From an uncultured Lachnospiraceae bacterium (GTDB taxonomy: Bacteria; Bacillota; Clostridia; Lachnospirales; Lachnospiraceae), in contig CANRAZ010000010.1 in assembly GCA_947628705.1 (NCBI GenBank), positions 1-49,739 on the forward strand: a DNA stretch of 49,739 bases, written 5' to 3'. Every line of letters starts with the position of its first letter. The stretch's first letter is position 1. The notes beneath the pieces were generated by a model. That model saw nothing but the letters and a program-made list of their open reading frames with translations. It was not told where the DNA came from and did no database searches. A program made the position numbers and the translations under genes. Below are positions 1 to 8,210 of this stretch, in pieces.

Positions 1-95
1 TGAATACATTGATTATGAATGAATGTACCAGCAAAAAGAAATAAATCCACATCCTACCTTGACAAATCCTCACAGAAGAAAACTGCTTTTCGGTC

Positions 96-1169
96 ATGGA
101 GTATTGCAATGTTGAATATAAGGACGAGTCTTGCGAATGTAAGCTTGTAATTTCCGGAGCACCTAAGGAGGGAAGCAGGCTGATAGTTTCAGAAAAATAT
201 CCTGAGCTTCTTGCAGAGCAGAAGAGCCTTAAAATGCCGTTTGCCGGTCTGAGCGGAAGCGCCGGAGTCGAGGAGGAAATGGAGTCGGTTTATTCGGTAA
301 CATCAGTTTCAGGGTTAGGTGAAAAATCATATGAAGTCGTAAGCGGAAGGCTTCCCGAAAACGATTCAGAGGTGGCAGTTTCCGTCTCCTATGCAGAATA
401 TGATTTGTTTACGTCTGATTTGTCGGAAATTGAAAACGGCAATTTCGGTTTTGCAGATATTCATAATAAAAACCGAAACGGTGTTTTTGACGGTTATTTC
501 AGTTTTTACGATATGATGCCGGATGTAAGGATCGTCGGCATTGTTGACGAAGATACCGCTGATATTATCTTTACTGATGCGACGTATGCCGGCATGGCGG
601 AGCAGTATACGCAAAAATACTGTGCGGATTCCTACGAAGTGCTTTTAAACGAGGATACTGTAAAAAAATCGCAGATATACACTGATTTATACAAAAAAGG
701 TATTATCCTTGATATGGAGGAAATGGAAATCATTTACTCAGAAACGGAAATACTGCGCAAAGAGTTTTGGATTTTTGAAATAGGACTTTGCGTAACCGGA
801 ATAATTTTAATACTACTGCTTATACTTGTCTTTTCGTTTAACGTAAAGGATAACCACGTAAAAATCGGAATCCTTAAGTCTCTTGGCGTTTCTGACATTG
901 ACATAACACGGATATGGGTGGCGGAAGCCATGATGATTACGGCGCTTACATGGATTCTGTCCTTCGCGGCAAATATTATTATATTTTTAATGTGGAACAA
1001 ACATTTTAAAAATTCCAAATATTTTTTGAGCAGTCTTATACATCATAACCTTTGGACGGAATCCGTTGAGTTTTTTATCATTTTTGTGCTTGCAATTGCG
1101 GCAGTCGTTATGCCGATATGGATAATGACCGATAAAAAACCTATGGAGCTTATAAGGAGCCGCTCCTGA
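96..1169 (+). pseudogene. 5'-truncated FtsX-like ABC transporter permease
   Basis: The C-terminal third is a recognisable FtsX/MacB-type permease domain. There is a membrane segment at about residues 225-250, a cytoplasmic stretch with the typical KIGILKSLGVSDIDI pattern, and further membrane segments at about 279-301 and 325-344, ending in a PMELIRSRS tail. Residues 1-220 look like the extracellular loop region, with the usual SGRLPENDSEVAVS pattern. The N-terminal membrane anchor expected in this family is missing. An in-frame stop (60-62) lies just upstream and the other frames are also closed, so the missing part is not simply beyond the window edge in this frame. No convincing ribosome binding site precedes the ATG. 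I read it as the 3' remnant of a longer permease gene, or one broken by a frameshift. No partner ATPase is adjacent. A short but functional protein is the alternative. Confidence 0.55.
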
Positions 1170-1223
1170 AGGGCATGTCAGCCGATAATTTCAACGCTGC
1201 CTGATGCCTATTAAATTTGCAGC

Positions 1224-1287
1224 TGTGTCGGTTTGCTCCTGCGTCGGTTTGCTCTTGTGTCGGTTTGTTCCTGCGCCAGTCCTGTTT
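1224..1287. repeat. 16-bp imperfect tandem repeat, about 4 units
   Basis: Units of the form TGTGTCGGTTTGCTCC start at 1224, 1240 and 1256 with one or two changes each, and a more diverged unit starts at 1272. It lies in the 274-bp gap between the permease remnant and the acetyltransferase gene. I see no gene or clear terminator in the rest of this gap. Confidence 0.8.
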
Positions 1288-1443
1288 CGTAAAGCTTGAC
1301 CTCTGCCGTTAGTTGTAAAATGAGTTGTTTTTTGAAATTTGGGCGGCAGTCAGATTGAAAAAACAGAAACTGTGAGGTATGATAAAACAAAGCTTTGTAA
1401 GGGCAGGAATAAATGCCGTTTGATTAGTAAGGAGATTATTATA

Positions 1444-1989
1444 ATGAATGATAATATAATAATTAAACCCCTGTCTCTTTTGGATATTTATCCCGAAATG
1501 TTGGAATCGTTCAACCATAAGCAAATTATATTGAATAAGTGGACAAAAAAAGATGAGCACTACGTGCTTACAAAAACTTATGAAGTTCGTGAATGGAGCA
1601 GCGACAAAAGAATTTGGATATCACGGTATCTGTATCAGCAAATAAACAGAGGCGGCTGTGCGGTCGGAGCTTTTTCGGATAATAGATTAATCGGCTTCGG
1701 CAGTTTAGATGGAATTCTTGAGGGGGCTTCAAATAAGTATGTGAATCTTTCCATGCTGTTTGTTGATGATGAATGGCAGCATAAGGGTATAGGAAAAAGT
1801 TTATTTAAACAGATATGTGTCTTTGCCAAGAGCATGAAAGCCGATAAAATATTCATTTCTGCGATTCCCTCTGATGAAACAATATCATTTTACTTTCGTA
1901 TGGGCTGTCAGGATGCGGATCAGATTATAGAAAGCTTTATAGATACCGAAAACGACCGGTATTTGGAATATGATTTGAATTCTGTCTGA
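1444..1989 (+). CDS. GNAT family N-acetyltransferase
   Basis: This 181-residue protein has the acetyl-CoA binding signature of the GNAT fold near residues 117-124 (QHKGIGKS, the Q/R-x-x-G-x-G pattern), preceded by the LSMLFVDDEWQ beta strand and followed by a KADKIFISAIPSDETISFYFRMG segment typical of the last helix and strand. It should transfer an acetyl group from acetyl-CoA to an amine in the cytoplasm. The substrate cannot be told. The open frame extends upstream to 1339, but ATG 1444 is chosen because AAGGAG lies at 1429-1434, nine bases before it, and because the fold starts there. It stands alone, convergent with the ABC operon on the other strand. Confidence 0.85.
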   Translation: MNDNIIIKPLSLLDIYPEMLESFNHKQIILNKWTKKDEHYVLTKTYEVREWSSDKRIWISRYLYQQINRGGCAVGAFSDNRLIGFGSLDGILEGASNKYVNLSMLFVDDEWQHKGIGKSLFKQICVFAKSMKADKIFISAIPSDETISFYFRMGCQDADQIIESFIDTENDRYLEYDLNSV

Positions 1990-2017
1990 CGTATAATACC
2001 TTCCGGTTGTATTAAAA

Positions 2018-2062
2018 TTGCAGGAAATGCAAGAATTGCAAGAATTGCAAGAAACGCAGAAA
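2018..2062. repeat. 9-bp tandem repeat, five units
   Basis: Consecutive nine-base units close to TTGCAAGAA start at 2018, 2027, 2036, 2045 and 2054. Units three and four are identical and the outer ones diverge. The repeat sits in the short gap between two convergent genes. Confidence 0.85.
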
Positions 2063-2073
2063 ACAAGCCTCCC

Positions 2074-2880
2074 TTAATTCCCCGAACTTTTATAGAACCT
2101 TAAACTGTACCTCCAAAACAGATATGCGAACAGATACATTACTGCTCCGACCGCAGGCGTGATGTGCATGAATATTTCAGGAAAGGCATTAATATCGCTT
2201 TTTCTTAGAAAATACTGTGCCGGAAAGTAGTTTACAAAGGCGAACGGCATAACATAAATCATTAGAAACTGTATAAAGCGGTGAAAAATGCTTATCGGAT
2301 AGCCTGCAAAGCGGCGCATGTTGTAATAAAGCAGTTCTTTAAGGCTTCCCGTTTCTAAAAGAAAAAAATTAAGAGAGGCAAGAAATAAAAAAACTGCTCC
2401 TTGGATAAGCACTCCGCCTGCAATGCTGAAAATGTAGTACAGGGCGAGAGCAGGAGTCCAGCTTATGCCGACCCTTCCGGCTGAAACAAGGAAAAGCACG
2501 ACTCCGAGACTGCCATGCCCGACAGCGGCAAACCAGTCGGAATTTACAAAAATAATCTGAAAAAGCTCTCCTCTCGGACGCAGTAAAAAACGGTCAAAGC
2601 TTCCGCTCCTTACGGTGCTTCCGAAATCACGCAGTCCGGTAAAGAAGATAATCATAATGCCGTAGGTCAGAAAAATCAGGCTGTAAAGAAAAAGCATTTC
2701 ATAGATGTCCCACCCGTTCAGCTCTTTAAATTTAAGGAGCGTGAAGTAAATGACGATTATTTCAGTAGATTCTCTAAGAAAAACCGCAAGGGACTTGAGT
2801 ACGGTATCAACACGGTACTGAAACCACGATTTCGCAGTTGTTTTCATATACATTCCTACAAGATTTGCAATATCTTTCAT
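2074..2880 (-). CDS. ABC-2 family permease (COG3694-like)
   Basis: This is a 268-residue membrane protein with about six hydrophobic segments. The stretch SGSFDRFLLRPRGELFQII is characteristic of the ABC2_membrane_6 / COG3694 permeases, which work with COG4587 permeases and COG4586 ATPases. ATG 2880 is preceded by GGAG at normal spacing. It is the last gene of a minus-strand operon with a second permease and two ATPases, so it most likely forms one half of the membrane channel of that exporter-type transporter. The substrate is unknown. Systems driven by LytTR/GHKL regulators often handle antimicrobial or signalling peptides, but nothing here proves that. Confidence 0.85.
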   Translation of the reverse strand: MKDIANLVGMYMKTTAKSWFQYRVDTVLKSLAVFLRESTEIIVIYFTLLKFKELNGWDIYEMLFLYSLIFLTYGIMIIFFTGLRDFGSTVRSGSFDRFLLRPRGELFQIIFVNSDWFAAVGHGSLGVVLFLVSAGRVGISWTPALALYYIFSIAGGVLIQGAVFLFLASLNFFLLETGSLKELLYYNMRRFAGYPISIFHRFIQFLMIYVMPFAFVNYFPAQYFLRKSDINAFPEIFMHITPAVGAVMYLFAYLFWRYSLRFYKSSGN

Positions 2881-3012
2881 TTTATCTCCGTTCCGGCTGC
2901 CCTTAATCAGCCTGCTCTTAACCGGTCTGTCCGCAGTGTCAGCTTGACCCTGATTGGCCTGTTTACAGTCAGTCCGCCTCTGCCAGACTACTCATAATCA
3001 GCCTGCTTTAAA
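2881..3012. repeat. Intercistronic gap with dispersed AATCAGCCT repeats
   Basis: The 132-bp gap between the two permease genes contains the motif AATCAGCCT at about 2905, 2998 and 3011, plus degenerate copies around 2950-2975. Another copy lies near 3935 before the next gene. No open frame or T-tailed hairpin was seen. Confidence 0.55.
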
Positions 3013-3819
3013 TCAGCCTCCCTGAACCACAAGCTTTTTCTGCCCTTTTTTCCAGAGTATGTCACCGATAGCATATATAAATATGATCCAGACAAGCTGT
3101 ATCGTGCATCTTAAGGCAATTTCCTCAAAGGAAAGCTGTCCGAGATAAATCTGAACGGGAGTAAAATAAATTGAGGAAAAGGGCGTAAATGCGATTATTT
3201 TGTGCATCCAGTCCGGCATGAACCAAAGAGGAATCATAGAGCCTGAAAGCACCCTTACAAACACGTTTTTTATCGTTAGTATGCTCCATATGTTTATAAG
3301 CCAGAATGCGGTCATCTGTACGGCAAAGCTTATTGCCCAGAGAACGCCCCAGCCGAGAAACGCGCTTACAAGGAAGCAAAGAGCATGAAGCAGACCGGCA
3401 GGAGGGCAAAGCCCTATGAAAACTGCGGCGATAATACAGATCGGAGCAAAGCGGAAGATGAGGTTGAACAAGGCGTTTCCGGCATTTTCCGCAATCATTC
3501 TGCCCTTGAAGCTGATTGGCCGTAAAAGCTCGGTCGAAATGCTTCCGTCCCAGATTTTTCCGGGAAGAAAATAATCGTCGGGACAGAACACTGCGCCAAG
3601 TCCTGCGGACAGGACAAAATTGGTAGTCAGCATTGTTATTGTTATTCCGTCAACCTGTGTTTTATTTCCGTACAGCGCCCTGTATATTTCCCAAAAAATA
3701 AAAATTTGCAGACAGGTAGACAGTATGTTCATAAGGTGGTCGAAACGGTATGCGCTGCGGTTTAAAAAGCACTTCTTGGCATACGCAAAATAAGGCGATA
3801 ACGGATTGCGTTTTTTCAT
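3013..3819 (-). CDS. ABC-2 family permease (COG4587-like)
   Basis: This 268-residue integral membrane protein has about six membrane segments. The N-terminal KRNPLSPYFAYAKKCFLNRSAYR and FDHLMN pattern matches the COG4587 partner of the COG3694 permeases. The frame is open to 3840, but ATG 3819 is preferred because TGGAGA precedes it by about seven bases, while the upstream ATG has no Shine-Dalgarno sequence. Its size equals that of the next permease, consistent with a heterodimeric channel. It lies between the ATPase gene and the second permease gene in the same operon. The substrate is not known. Confidence 0.85.
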   Translation of the reverse strand: MKKRNPLSPYFAYAKKCFLNRSAYRFDHLMNILSTCLQIFIFWEIYRALYGNKTQVDGITITMLTTNFVLSAGLGAVFCPDDYFLPGKIWDGSISTELLRPISFKGRMIAENAGNALFNLIFRFAPICIIAAVFIGLCPPAGLLHALCFLVSAFLGWGVLWAISFAVQMTAFWLINIWSILTIKNVFVRVLSGSMIPLWFMPDWMHKIIAFTPFSSIYFTPVQIYLGQLSFEEIALRCTIQLVWIIFIYAIGDILWKKGQKKLVVQGG

Positions 3820-3956
3820 AGTAATCTCCATTTCAGGCATATGGCAGATGTCGGTAAAAATCTGCGAATAAGAGTTTTTACGGTGTTTTCCGCTTCGGGA
3901 ATACGGCAGACAGATGTAAGTGAAAAGCCTTTGAATCAGCCTTTTTCGTGACGGCT

Positions 3957-4934
3957 TTAGTCCCTGTTATATATTTTTCTTATTATGCTTTCAATTTCAG
4001 GTTCGGAAATGCTGATATCCTTTACGTTATATTTGTTTAAAAGCGTGTTCATCAGTTCATTTATTCTGACCTCTCTGCTTTCAAACACAAAACGTTTCTT
4101 GTTTTGCTCCATGTTTACGATTTTGACGTCATTAATCGGTTGGATTTCGACATCATCCGCAAACTCGACGTCCAGCTGTCTGAGTGTGCTGTACTTTTTT
4201 CTTATGCCCTGAAGGGAGCCGTCGTAAACTTTGCTTCCCTCATCTATTATTATGAGCCTGTCGCAGGTCTTTTCTATATCCTGCATGTCGTGGGTAGTAA
4301 AAATCATGGTCACATTGTCCTGTCGGTTAAGCTCGCGTATAAAATTTCGTATTCTTTCCTTGCCCACTACGTCGACGCCTATGGTCGGCTCGTCGAAAAA
4401 TACTATTTCAGGAGAGTGTATAAGGGCTGCTGCAATATCGGCTCTCATACGCTGTCCGAGAGAAAGCTGTCTGACAGGCTGGTTGATAAAGGCGTTCATA
4501 TCAAGCATTTCCGTGAAGCGTTCAAGGTTATTTCTATAGACTTTATCAGGCACCCGATAGATGGCTTTAAGAAGCTCAAAGCTGTCTATTACAGGCAAAT
4601 CCCATTGAAGCTGCGATTTCTGTCCGAAAACCACGCCGATTCTGCTCACATACGATTTTCTCTGCTTATAGGGAATATAGCCGTCAACCTTTATTTCTCC
4701 GCTGTCGGGGTAGAGTATGCCTGAAAGCATTTTTATTGTTGTGGACTTTCCGGCGCCGTTAGGACCGATAAAGCCGACCATTTCACCTTCGTTTATGGAA
4801 AAGCTGACGTCCTTTACTGCCTTCCTTTTTTCATATTTCGGCACAAAAAGGTTTGCAATCATGCCTGTAACGCCTGCCTGACGCTTACTGACTCTGAAGG
4901 TTTTGCTTACTTTGCTTACTTCGATAAAACTCAT
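3957..4934 (-). CDS. ABC transporter ATPase (COG4586-like)
   Basis: This 325-residue ATPase has Walker A at residues 57-65 (GPNGAGKST), a Q-loop near 105, the signature LSLGQ at 157-161, Walker B with the catalytic glutamate at 177-182 (IVFFDEP) and a switch histidine in TTHDM. The extra C-terminal domain of about 90 residues fits COG4586 ATPases. It should power the two ABC-2 permeases downstream. The frame is open to 5006, but ATG 4934 is preceded by AAGGGGG and by a block of tandem repeats, so the extra N-terminal residues are probably not translated. A second, shorter ATPase gene lies upstream in the operon. Confidence 0.9.
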   Translation of the reverse strand: MSFIEVSKVSKTFRVSKRQAGVTGMIANLFVPKYEKRKAVKDVSFSINEGEMVGFIGPNGAGKSTTIKMLSGILYPDSGEIKVDGYIPYKQRKSYVSRIGVVFGQKSQLQWDLPVIDSFELLKAIYRVPDKVYRNNLERFTEMLDMNAFINQPVRQLSLGQRMRADIAAALIHSPEIVFFDEPTIGVDVVGKERIRNFIRELNRQDNVTMIFTTHDMQDIEKTCDRLIIIDEGSKVYDGSLQGIRKKYSTLRQLDVEFADDVEIQPINDVKIVNMEQNKKRFVFESREVRINELMNTLLNKYNVKDISISEPEIESIIRKIYNRD

Positions 4935-4962
4935 AGAATCCCCCTTCCGAAGAACTATTAAA

Positions 4963-5018
4963 AAATCAGTATATTGAAATCCGCACATTGAAATATGTAC
5001 GTTCAAATCAGCACATTG
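4963..5018. repeat. 14-bp imperfect tandem repeat, four units
   Basis: Four consecutive 14-base units start at 4963, 4977, 4991 and 5005. They share the form AAATCNGNACATTG, and the third is the most diverged. The repeat fills the gap between the two ATPase genes, upstream of the chosen start at 4934. Confidence 0.85.
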
Positions 5019-5039
5019 CTGATTTTTATGCTGCGTCCT

Positions 5040-5939
5040 TTAAGAAATAATTGCATGTTCTGAAAGAGAACTGCAAACGCTTTCCAAATCAGGTTTTTTT
5101 ATGTCGACTGATGATATTTCAGTCTGCTCTAAAATCAGTTTTATTATTTCGGCAGCAGTGACATAGTTGGAATTGTAGGAAAGCGTGAGAGTGTTTCCCT
5201 CCACACTGTATCTGTTAAGGGGAAGGTCGTCCAAGTCAGGGAGAGAACCGCAAAGCGTAACCGTCATTACATCGGTTGGCACATAACGGCTTTTCAGAAT
5301 TTCTTCGCTTCCGTAGAAAAGAAGCCTTCCGCCGTTGAGCACCGCAAGCCTGTCACATGCTTTGGAAATTTCCGTCATATCGTGCGACGTCAGGAGAACG
5401 GTCATTCCCCTTTCGCAGCATTCTTTTATCAGCTCGCACAGTACGGCCTTGCCGATTTCGTCCAAGCCGATGTTGGGTTCGTCAAGCAGGAGAAGCTCCG
5501 GACGGCAGATCAATGAAGCGCCAAGCTCTGCGCGCATTCGCTGTCCCAAGGACAGATTTTTTACGATAAGACTGTCGAAACCGTTAAATCCAAGACGGTC
5601 TGCAAGCCGTGAATAGTCCTTACTGAAATTTTTTTCCGGAATATGATACACTTCTTTTATAAGCTCAAATCCCTGTTTGACGGTTTCGTCAAGACACAAG
5701 AGGGGGACTCCGGACATAAAAACGCTTAATCTTGAACCGAAATGCCCTCTGTGCTTTACCGGATTTTTGCCAAGAGTAATTACATTTCCGTTATCCGCCT
5801 CAAGAAGACCGCAGGCAAGACGGATAAGGGTTGTTTTACCTGCGCCCGACGGACCGATAAGTCCGACGCATACTCCCTTCGGTATATACAGGGAAACATC
5901 GGAAAGCACGTACTTGCTTACTTTTTCAAAACATATCAT
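5040..5939 (-). CDS. ABC transporter ATPase, second copy
   Basis: This 299-residue ATPase has Walker A GPSGAGKTT, the signature LSLGQRMRAELGASL, Walker B LLLLDEPNIGLD and the switch SHDM. It is related to, but clearly diverged from, the ATPase encoded next to it, and it has a shorter C-terminal part. Both copies keep all catalytic motifs, so the transporter probably uses an ATPase heterodimer. ATG 5939 is preceded by AGGTG at about six bases. The longer frame to 5972 would need a TTG lying inside a hairpin and is rejected. The gene is in a minus-strand operon behind the LytTR/GHKL regulator pair. Confidence 0.88.
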   Translation of the reverse strand: MICFEKVSKYVLSDVSLYIPKGVCVGLIGPSGAGKTTLIRLACGLLEADNGNVITLGKNPVKHRGHFGSRLSVFMSGVPLLCLDETVKQGFELIKEVYHIPEKNFSKDYSRLADRLGFNGFDSLIVKNLSLGQRMRAELGASLICRPELLLLDEPNIGLDEIGKAVLCELIKECCERGMTVLLTSHDMTEISKACDRLAVLNGGRLLFYGSEEILKSRYVPTDVMTVTLCGSLPDLDDLPLNRYSVEGNTLTLSYNSNYVTAAEIIKLILEQTEISSVDIKKPDLESVCSSLSEHAIIS

Positions 5940-5961
5940 TTTAATCACCTGAATTAATAAT

Positions 5962-5990
5962 GACCCTTGCAAGCCGATTTTGCAAGGGTC
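5962..5990 (-). other. Perfect 11-bp intercistronic hairpin
   Basis: GACCCTTGCAA at 5962-5972 pairs perfectly with its complement at 5980-5990 across a seven-base loop. It lies just upstream of the second ATPase gene and downstream of the kinase gene. On the transcribed strand it is not followed by a clear T run, so an mRNA processing, stability or attenuation role is more likely than full termination. Confidence 0.6.
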
Positions 5991-6032
5991 TGGGATAAAC
6001 GTCGCCTATACTGGGATAAACGTCATTTAAAC
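5991..6032. repeat. 21-bp tandem duplication
   Basis: Two adjacent 21-base units begin TGGGATAAACGTC at 5991 and 6012. A partial third match (GGGGATAAACGC) lies at about 6099, inside the end of the kinase gene, so part of the coding end may have seeded the duplication. Confidence 0.75.
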
Positions 6033-6091
6033 TGGGGGAAGAACCAACAAATAGGAAGGAGGAAGCACCGCCCATACCGTAAAAGCTCCGT

Positions 6092-6814
6092 CTATGAGGG
6101 GATAAACGCACATGCGCAGAAGAAGCCGTCTTCCTCATAAAAGTCGCACATGCCTCCGTATTTTTCCGTTATGCTGCGTATTTGCGAAACTCCTATGCCG
6201 TGATTTTCTTTTTCCGGCTTGGAGGAAAAAAGCTTGGGATTGCCGCTTAGAACTGATTCTGTGATCCGGTTCTTAACAAGCATTGTTTCGTAGTCCCTGC
6301 GTTTTACAATGCTTACTGAAAGTTCAGGATTTTTTTCTTTTTTACAGGCTTCAATGGCATTGTCAAGCAAATTGGTTAAAAGAGCGGAAAAATCGAGGCT
6401 GTCCATATGCTTAAAGAAAAGCGTCTCAATTTCAGCCTTGACTGAAATTCCCATCTGACGCGCTGTGTTAAGCTTGTCATTAAGTATATGGTTAAGCAGC
6501 GAATTGCCTGTCTCTACGTAACTGTAGGTGGAATTCATTTTATCCAGAATTGTTGATATATATGCCTTTGCCTCATCATAGGCCTCGCTGTTGCAGTAGG
6601 AGGCAATGACCATAAGGTGATTTTTCATGTCATGCTTCATGCGCCGCACGCTTTCATGGAGCCTGCGTATTTCTCCGTCCTGCGCTTTGATGTGTTCGGC
6701 GGAGGCTTTTAATTCGTTAAGCTCATATTCCAGCTCGTTTTTCTCTCCGAACAGTCTGTTATATTTTGATTCAAGCTCCTCGTACTGCTTGACCAGCTCG
6801 CTGTTTTTACTCAT
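6092..6814 (-). CDS. Soluble GHKL-type sensor histidine kinase
   Basis: This 240-residue protein has a charged coiled-coil N-terminus (about residues 5-55), a phospho-acceptor box RRMKHDMKNHLM with His61, an N box LLTNLLDNAIEACKK, and a G-box NHGIGVSQI in an HATPase_c_5-type domain. This matches the AgrC/VirS-like GHKL kinases but without their membrane sensor domain. It therefore acts in the cytoplasm and must sense something internal or receive its signal from another protein, possibly the transporter. ATG 6814 overlaps the stop of the response regulator gene by four bases (ATGA), which indicates translational coupling. The phosphotransfer partner should be that regulator. Confidence 0.9.
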   Translation of the reverse strand: MSKNSELVKQYEELESKYNRLFGEKNELEYELNELKASAEHIKAQDGEIRRLHESVRRMKHDMKNHLMVIASYCNSEAYDEAKAYISTILDKMNSTYSYVETGNSLLNHILNDKLNTARQMGISVKAEIETLFFKHMDSLDFSALLTNLLDNAIEACKKEKNPELSVSIVKRRDYETMLVKNRITESVLSGNPKLFSSKPEKENHGIGVSQIRSITEKYGGMCDFYEEDGFFCACAFIPS

Positions 6815-7524
6815 TTCATCATGTACCTCATTAAAAGTCTTCTGGAATTTTCTCCATAGGTTCTGCCGATTGGGATTTTTTCTCCGTTCCTGAGCTCCGC
6901 TTCATCGGAGCTGAGTCTTCTGACTGCCGACTGATTGACAAGAAATCCCTTGTGTATCCTTACAAACCCGTTTTCGGAAAGCTCCTTCTCAATCGCCCCA
7001 AGAGTGCCTCGGAAACGGTATTCGCCGCTGTCGGCAAAAAGCCTGACATAATTGGCTTCCGACTCAAAGTAAAGAATTTCGCATAAAGGCAGCTTGACCT
7101 TAGAGCCTGAGGCTTGCAAAGCCTGAAAACAGAAGAAGCGCTTGCGTAAATTAAGTTCATGTTCGCAATCCCTCAAAAGAGGGGAAAGCTCGGCGTCCAG
7201 ATGTCCCTTTCTCACAAAGCCAAAGGGGTGAAATTTAAAGCTGTCGTATACCAGCTCGTCGTGAGAGGTGACGAAGACAAGCAGAGGCGCCTGATTCTTT
7301 AAATCTGTTTCCTGCGTAAGCCTTTCCGCAATCTCAAGACCGTTGAGACCGGGCATGTCGATGTCAAGCAAAAGCAGGTCGCAGCTTGTCCGAAAAAGCG
7401 CAGAGGACAGACCCTTGCCTCCGACGAATTCATGTACCGTGCTGTTTGGAAGCAGCTCTTTTATTTTGGAAGCGAGACTTGATAGAAATTGAGGATCGTC
7501 ATCACACAAAAAAATTTTCAGCAT
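6811..7524 (-). CDS. LytTR-family response regulator
   Basis: This 237-residue protein has a receiver domain (residues 1-120) with the acidic pocket DDD at 8-10, phospho-acceptor Asp54 in LLLDIDMPG, Thr in VFVTSHD and a conserved lysine in FVRKG. A LytTR DNA-binding domain follows (about 140-235), with the hallmark ILYFESEANYVRLF and FVRIHKGFLVN segments. It should bind direct repeats upstream of its target promoters when phosphorylated by the kinase encoded next. It is the first gene of the operon and starts at ATG 7524, with AAGGAG about six bases upstream. Likely targets are this operon and possibly the neighbouring loci. Confidence 0.93.
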   Translation of the reverse strand: MLKIFLCDDDPQFLSSLASKIKELLPNSTVHEFVGGKGLSSALFRTSCDLLLLDIDMPGLNGLEIAERLTQETDLKNQAPLLVFVTSHDELVYDSFKFHPFGFVRKGHLDAELSPLLRDCEHELNLRKRFFCFQALQASGSKVKLPLCEILYFESEANYVRLFADSGEYRFRGTLGAIEKELSENGFVRIHKGFLVNQSAVRRLSSDEAELRNGEKIPIGRTYGENSRRLLMRYMMK

Positions 7525-7545
7525 GAGAAACTCCTTTCAAAGCAA

Positions 7546-7574
7546 AATATAGCATAGGAAATTTGTGAATGCAA
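7546..7574 (-). promoter_or_regulatory. SigA-like promoter of the LytTR-kinase-ABC operon
   Basis: On the minus strand, TTGCAT (7574-7569) is followed by a 17-bp spacer and TATATT (7551-7546). The predicted start is about 15 bases upstream of the ribosome binding site of the response regulator gene. Confidence 0.65.
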
Positions 7575-7648
7575 GGAAAAACGGACTTTCTAAAATTATC
7601 GGCATTACAGCAATCGGAAGTCTTATTATGCTGAAGCAAGCAAAATAA

Positions 7649-7680
7649 AAAGACTCCAAGCAAATTCTCTTGGAGTCTTT
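7649..7680. terminator. Rho-independent terminator of the padR operon
   Basis: AAAGACTCCAAG (7649-7660) pairs perfectly over 12 bp with 7669-7680 across an eight-base loop. On the minus strand it is followed by TTTTATTTTG, and it lies 44 bases past the stop of the secreted-protein gene. Confidence 0.85.
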
Positions 7681-7724
7681 AACTATTGTTTTAGATAAAA
7701 CACTGTCAATCCTTCTGTAATAAA

Positions 7725-8210
7725 TCAGTAAACCCTTCCGTATTTATCAACAGAGACTGACACGGTCTTAACCTTGGAACCAATCGGAATAAGACTTGCA
7801 TACTGGGTGCCCTTTGCAGTAGCCGATGCAGTGCTTCCGCTCTTGGAACACTTGAAATCCGAAACCTTCCACAGCTTAGTGTAGGTTTTTGCATAGCCGT
7901 CTACATCATAACAGGTGCTGTAGTTCCCTGAAATGTACTTGAATTGCCCAATTACGCAAACCTCCCACAGCGGTTCGTTATCTGAGTTGTAAAACGTTCC
8001 GATTCTTGTTACCTCTTTGTACTGCGTGAGATCCATCGTCTGGATTTCCGGAGCAGAGACCGCTACGGTAGTTTTAAAGTATGTACCGTCATCAAAATAC
8101 TCAATATCAGTCGTCACGGTATTGCGGACAGAGGCGTCAGCCTCAGCCACAGGCACAGATGACAGAATCATCGTCAGCAAAAGCAAGCAGCATATAATTT
8201 TTTTCCTCAT
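7725..8210 (-). CDS. Small secreted protein of unknown function
   Basis: This 161-residue protein has a clear Sec signal peptide: a KK basic start, a hydrophobic core at about residues 5-20 and a likely cleavage site after AEADA near residue 27. The mature part of about 135 residues is rich in Thr, Ser, Tyr and Val and has the look of a beta-rich extracellular domain. It has three cysteines in the mature part and no lipobox. I do not recognise a family. ATG 8210 overlaps the stop of the preceding membrane protein gene by four bases, so the two are translationally coupled, and padR lies just upstream. It could be a signal, a sensor or the cargo of the divergently encoded ABC system. That is inference only. 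Confidence 0.8.
   Translation of the reverse strand: MRKKIICCLLLLTMILSSVPVAEADASVRNTVTTDIEYFDDGTYFKTTVAVSAPEIQTMDLTQYKEVTRIGTFYNSDNEPLWEVCVIGQFKYISGNYSTCYDVDGYAKTYTKLWKVSDFKCSKSGSTASATAKGTQYASLIPIGSKVKTVSVSVDKYGRVY

Noticed and set aside
2018-2062. CRISPR-like array
   Set aside because: The units are nine bases, directly adjacent and without spacers, and no cas gene is nearby.
4104-4724. Plus-strand open frame of 206 codons across an ABC ATPase gene
   Set aside because: It is the complement of a well-supported ATPase with all motifs and has no start signal or recognisable domain.
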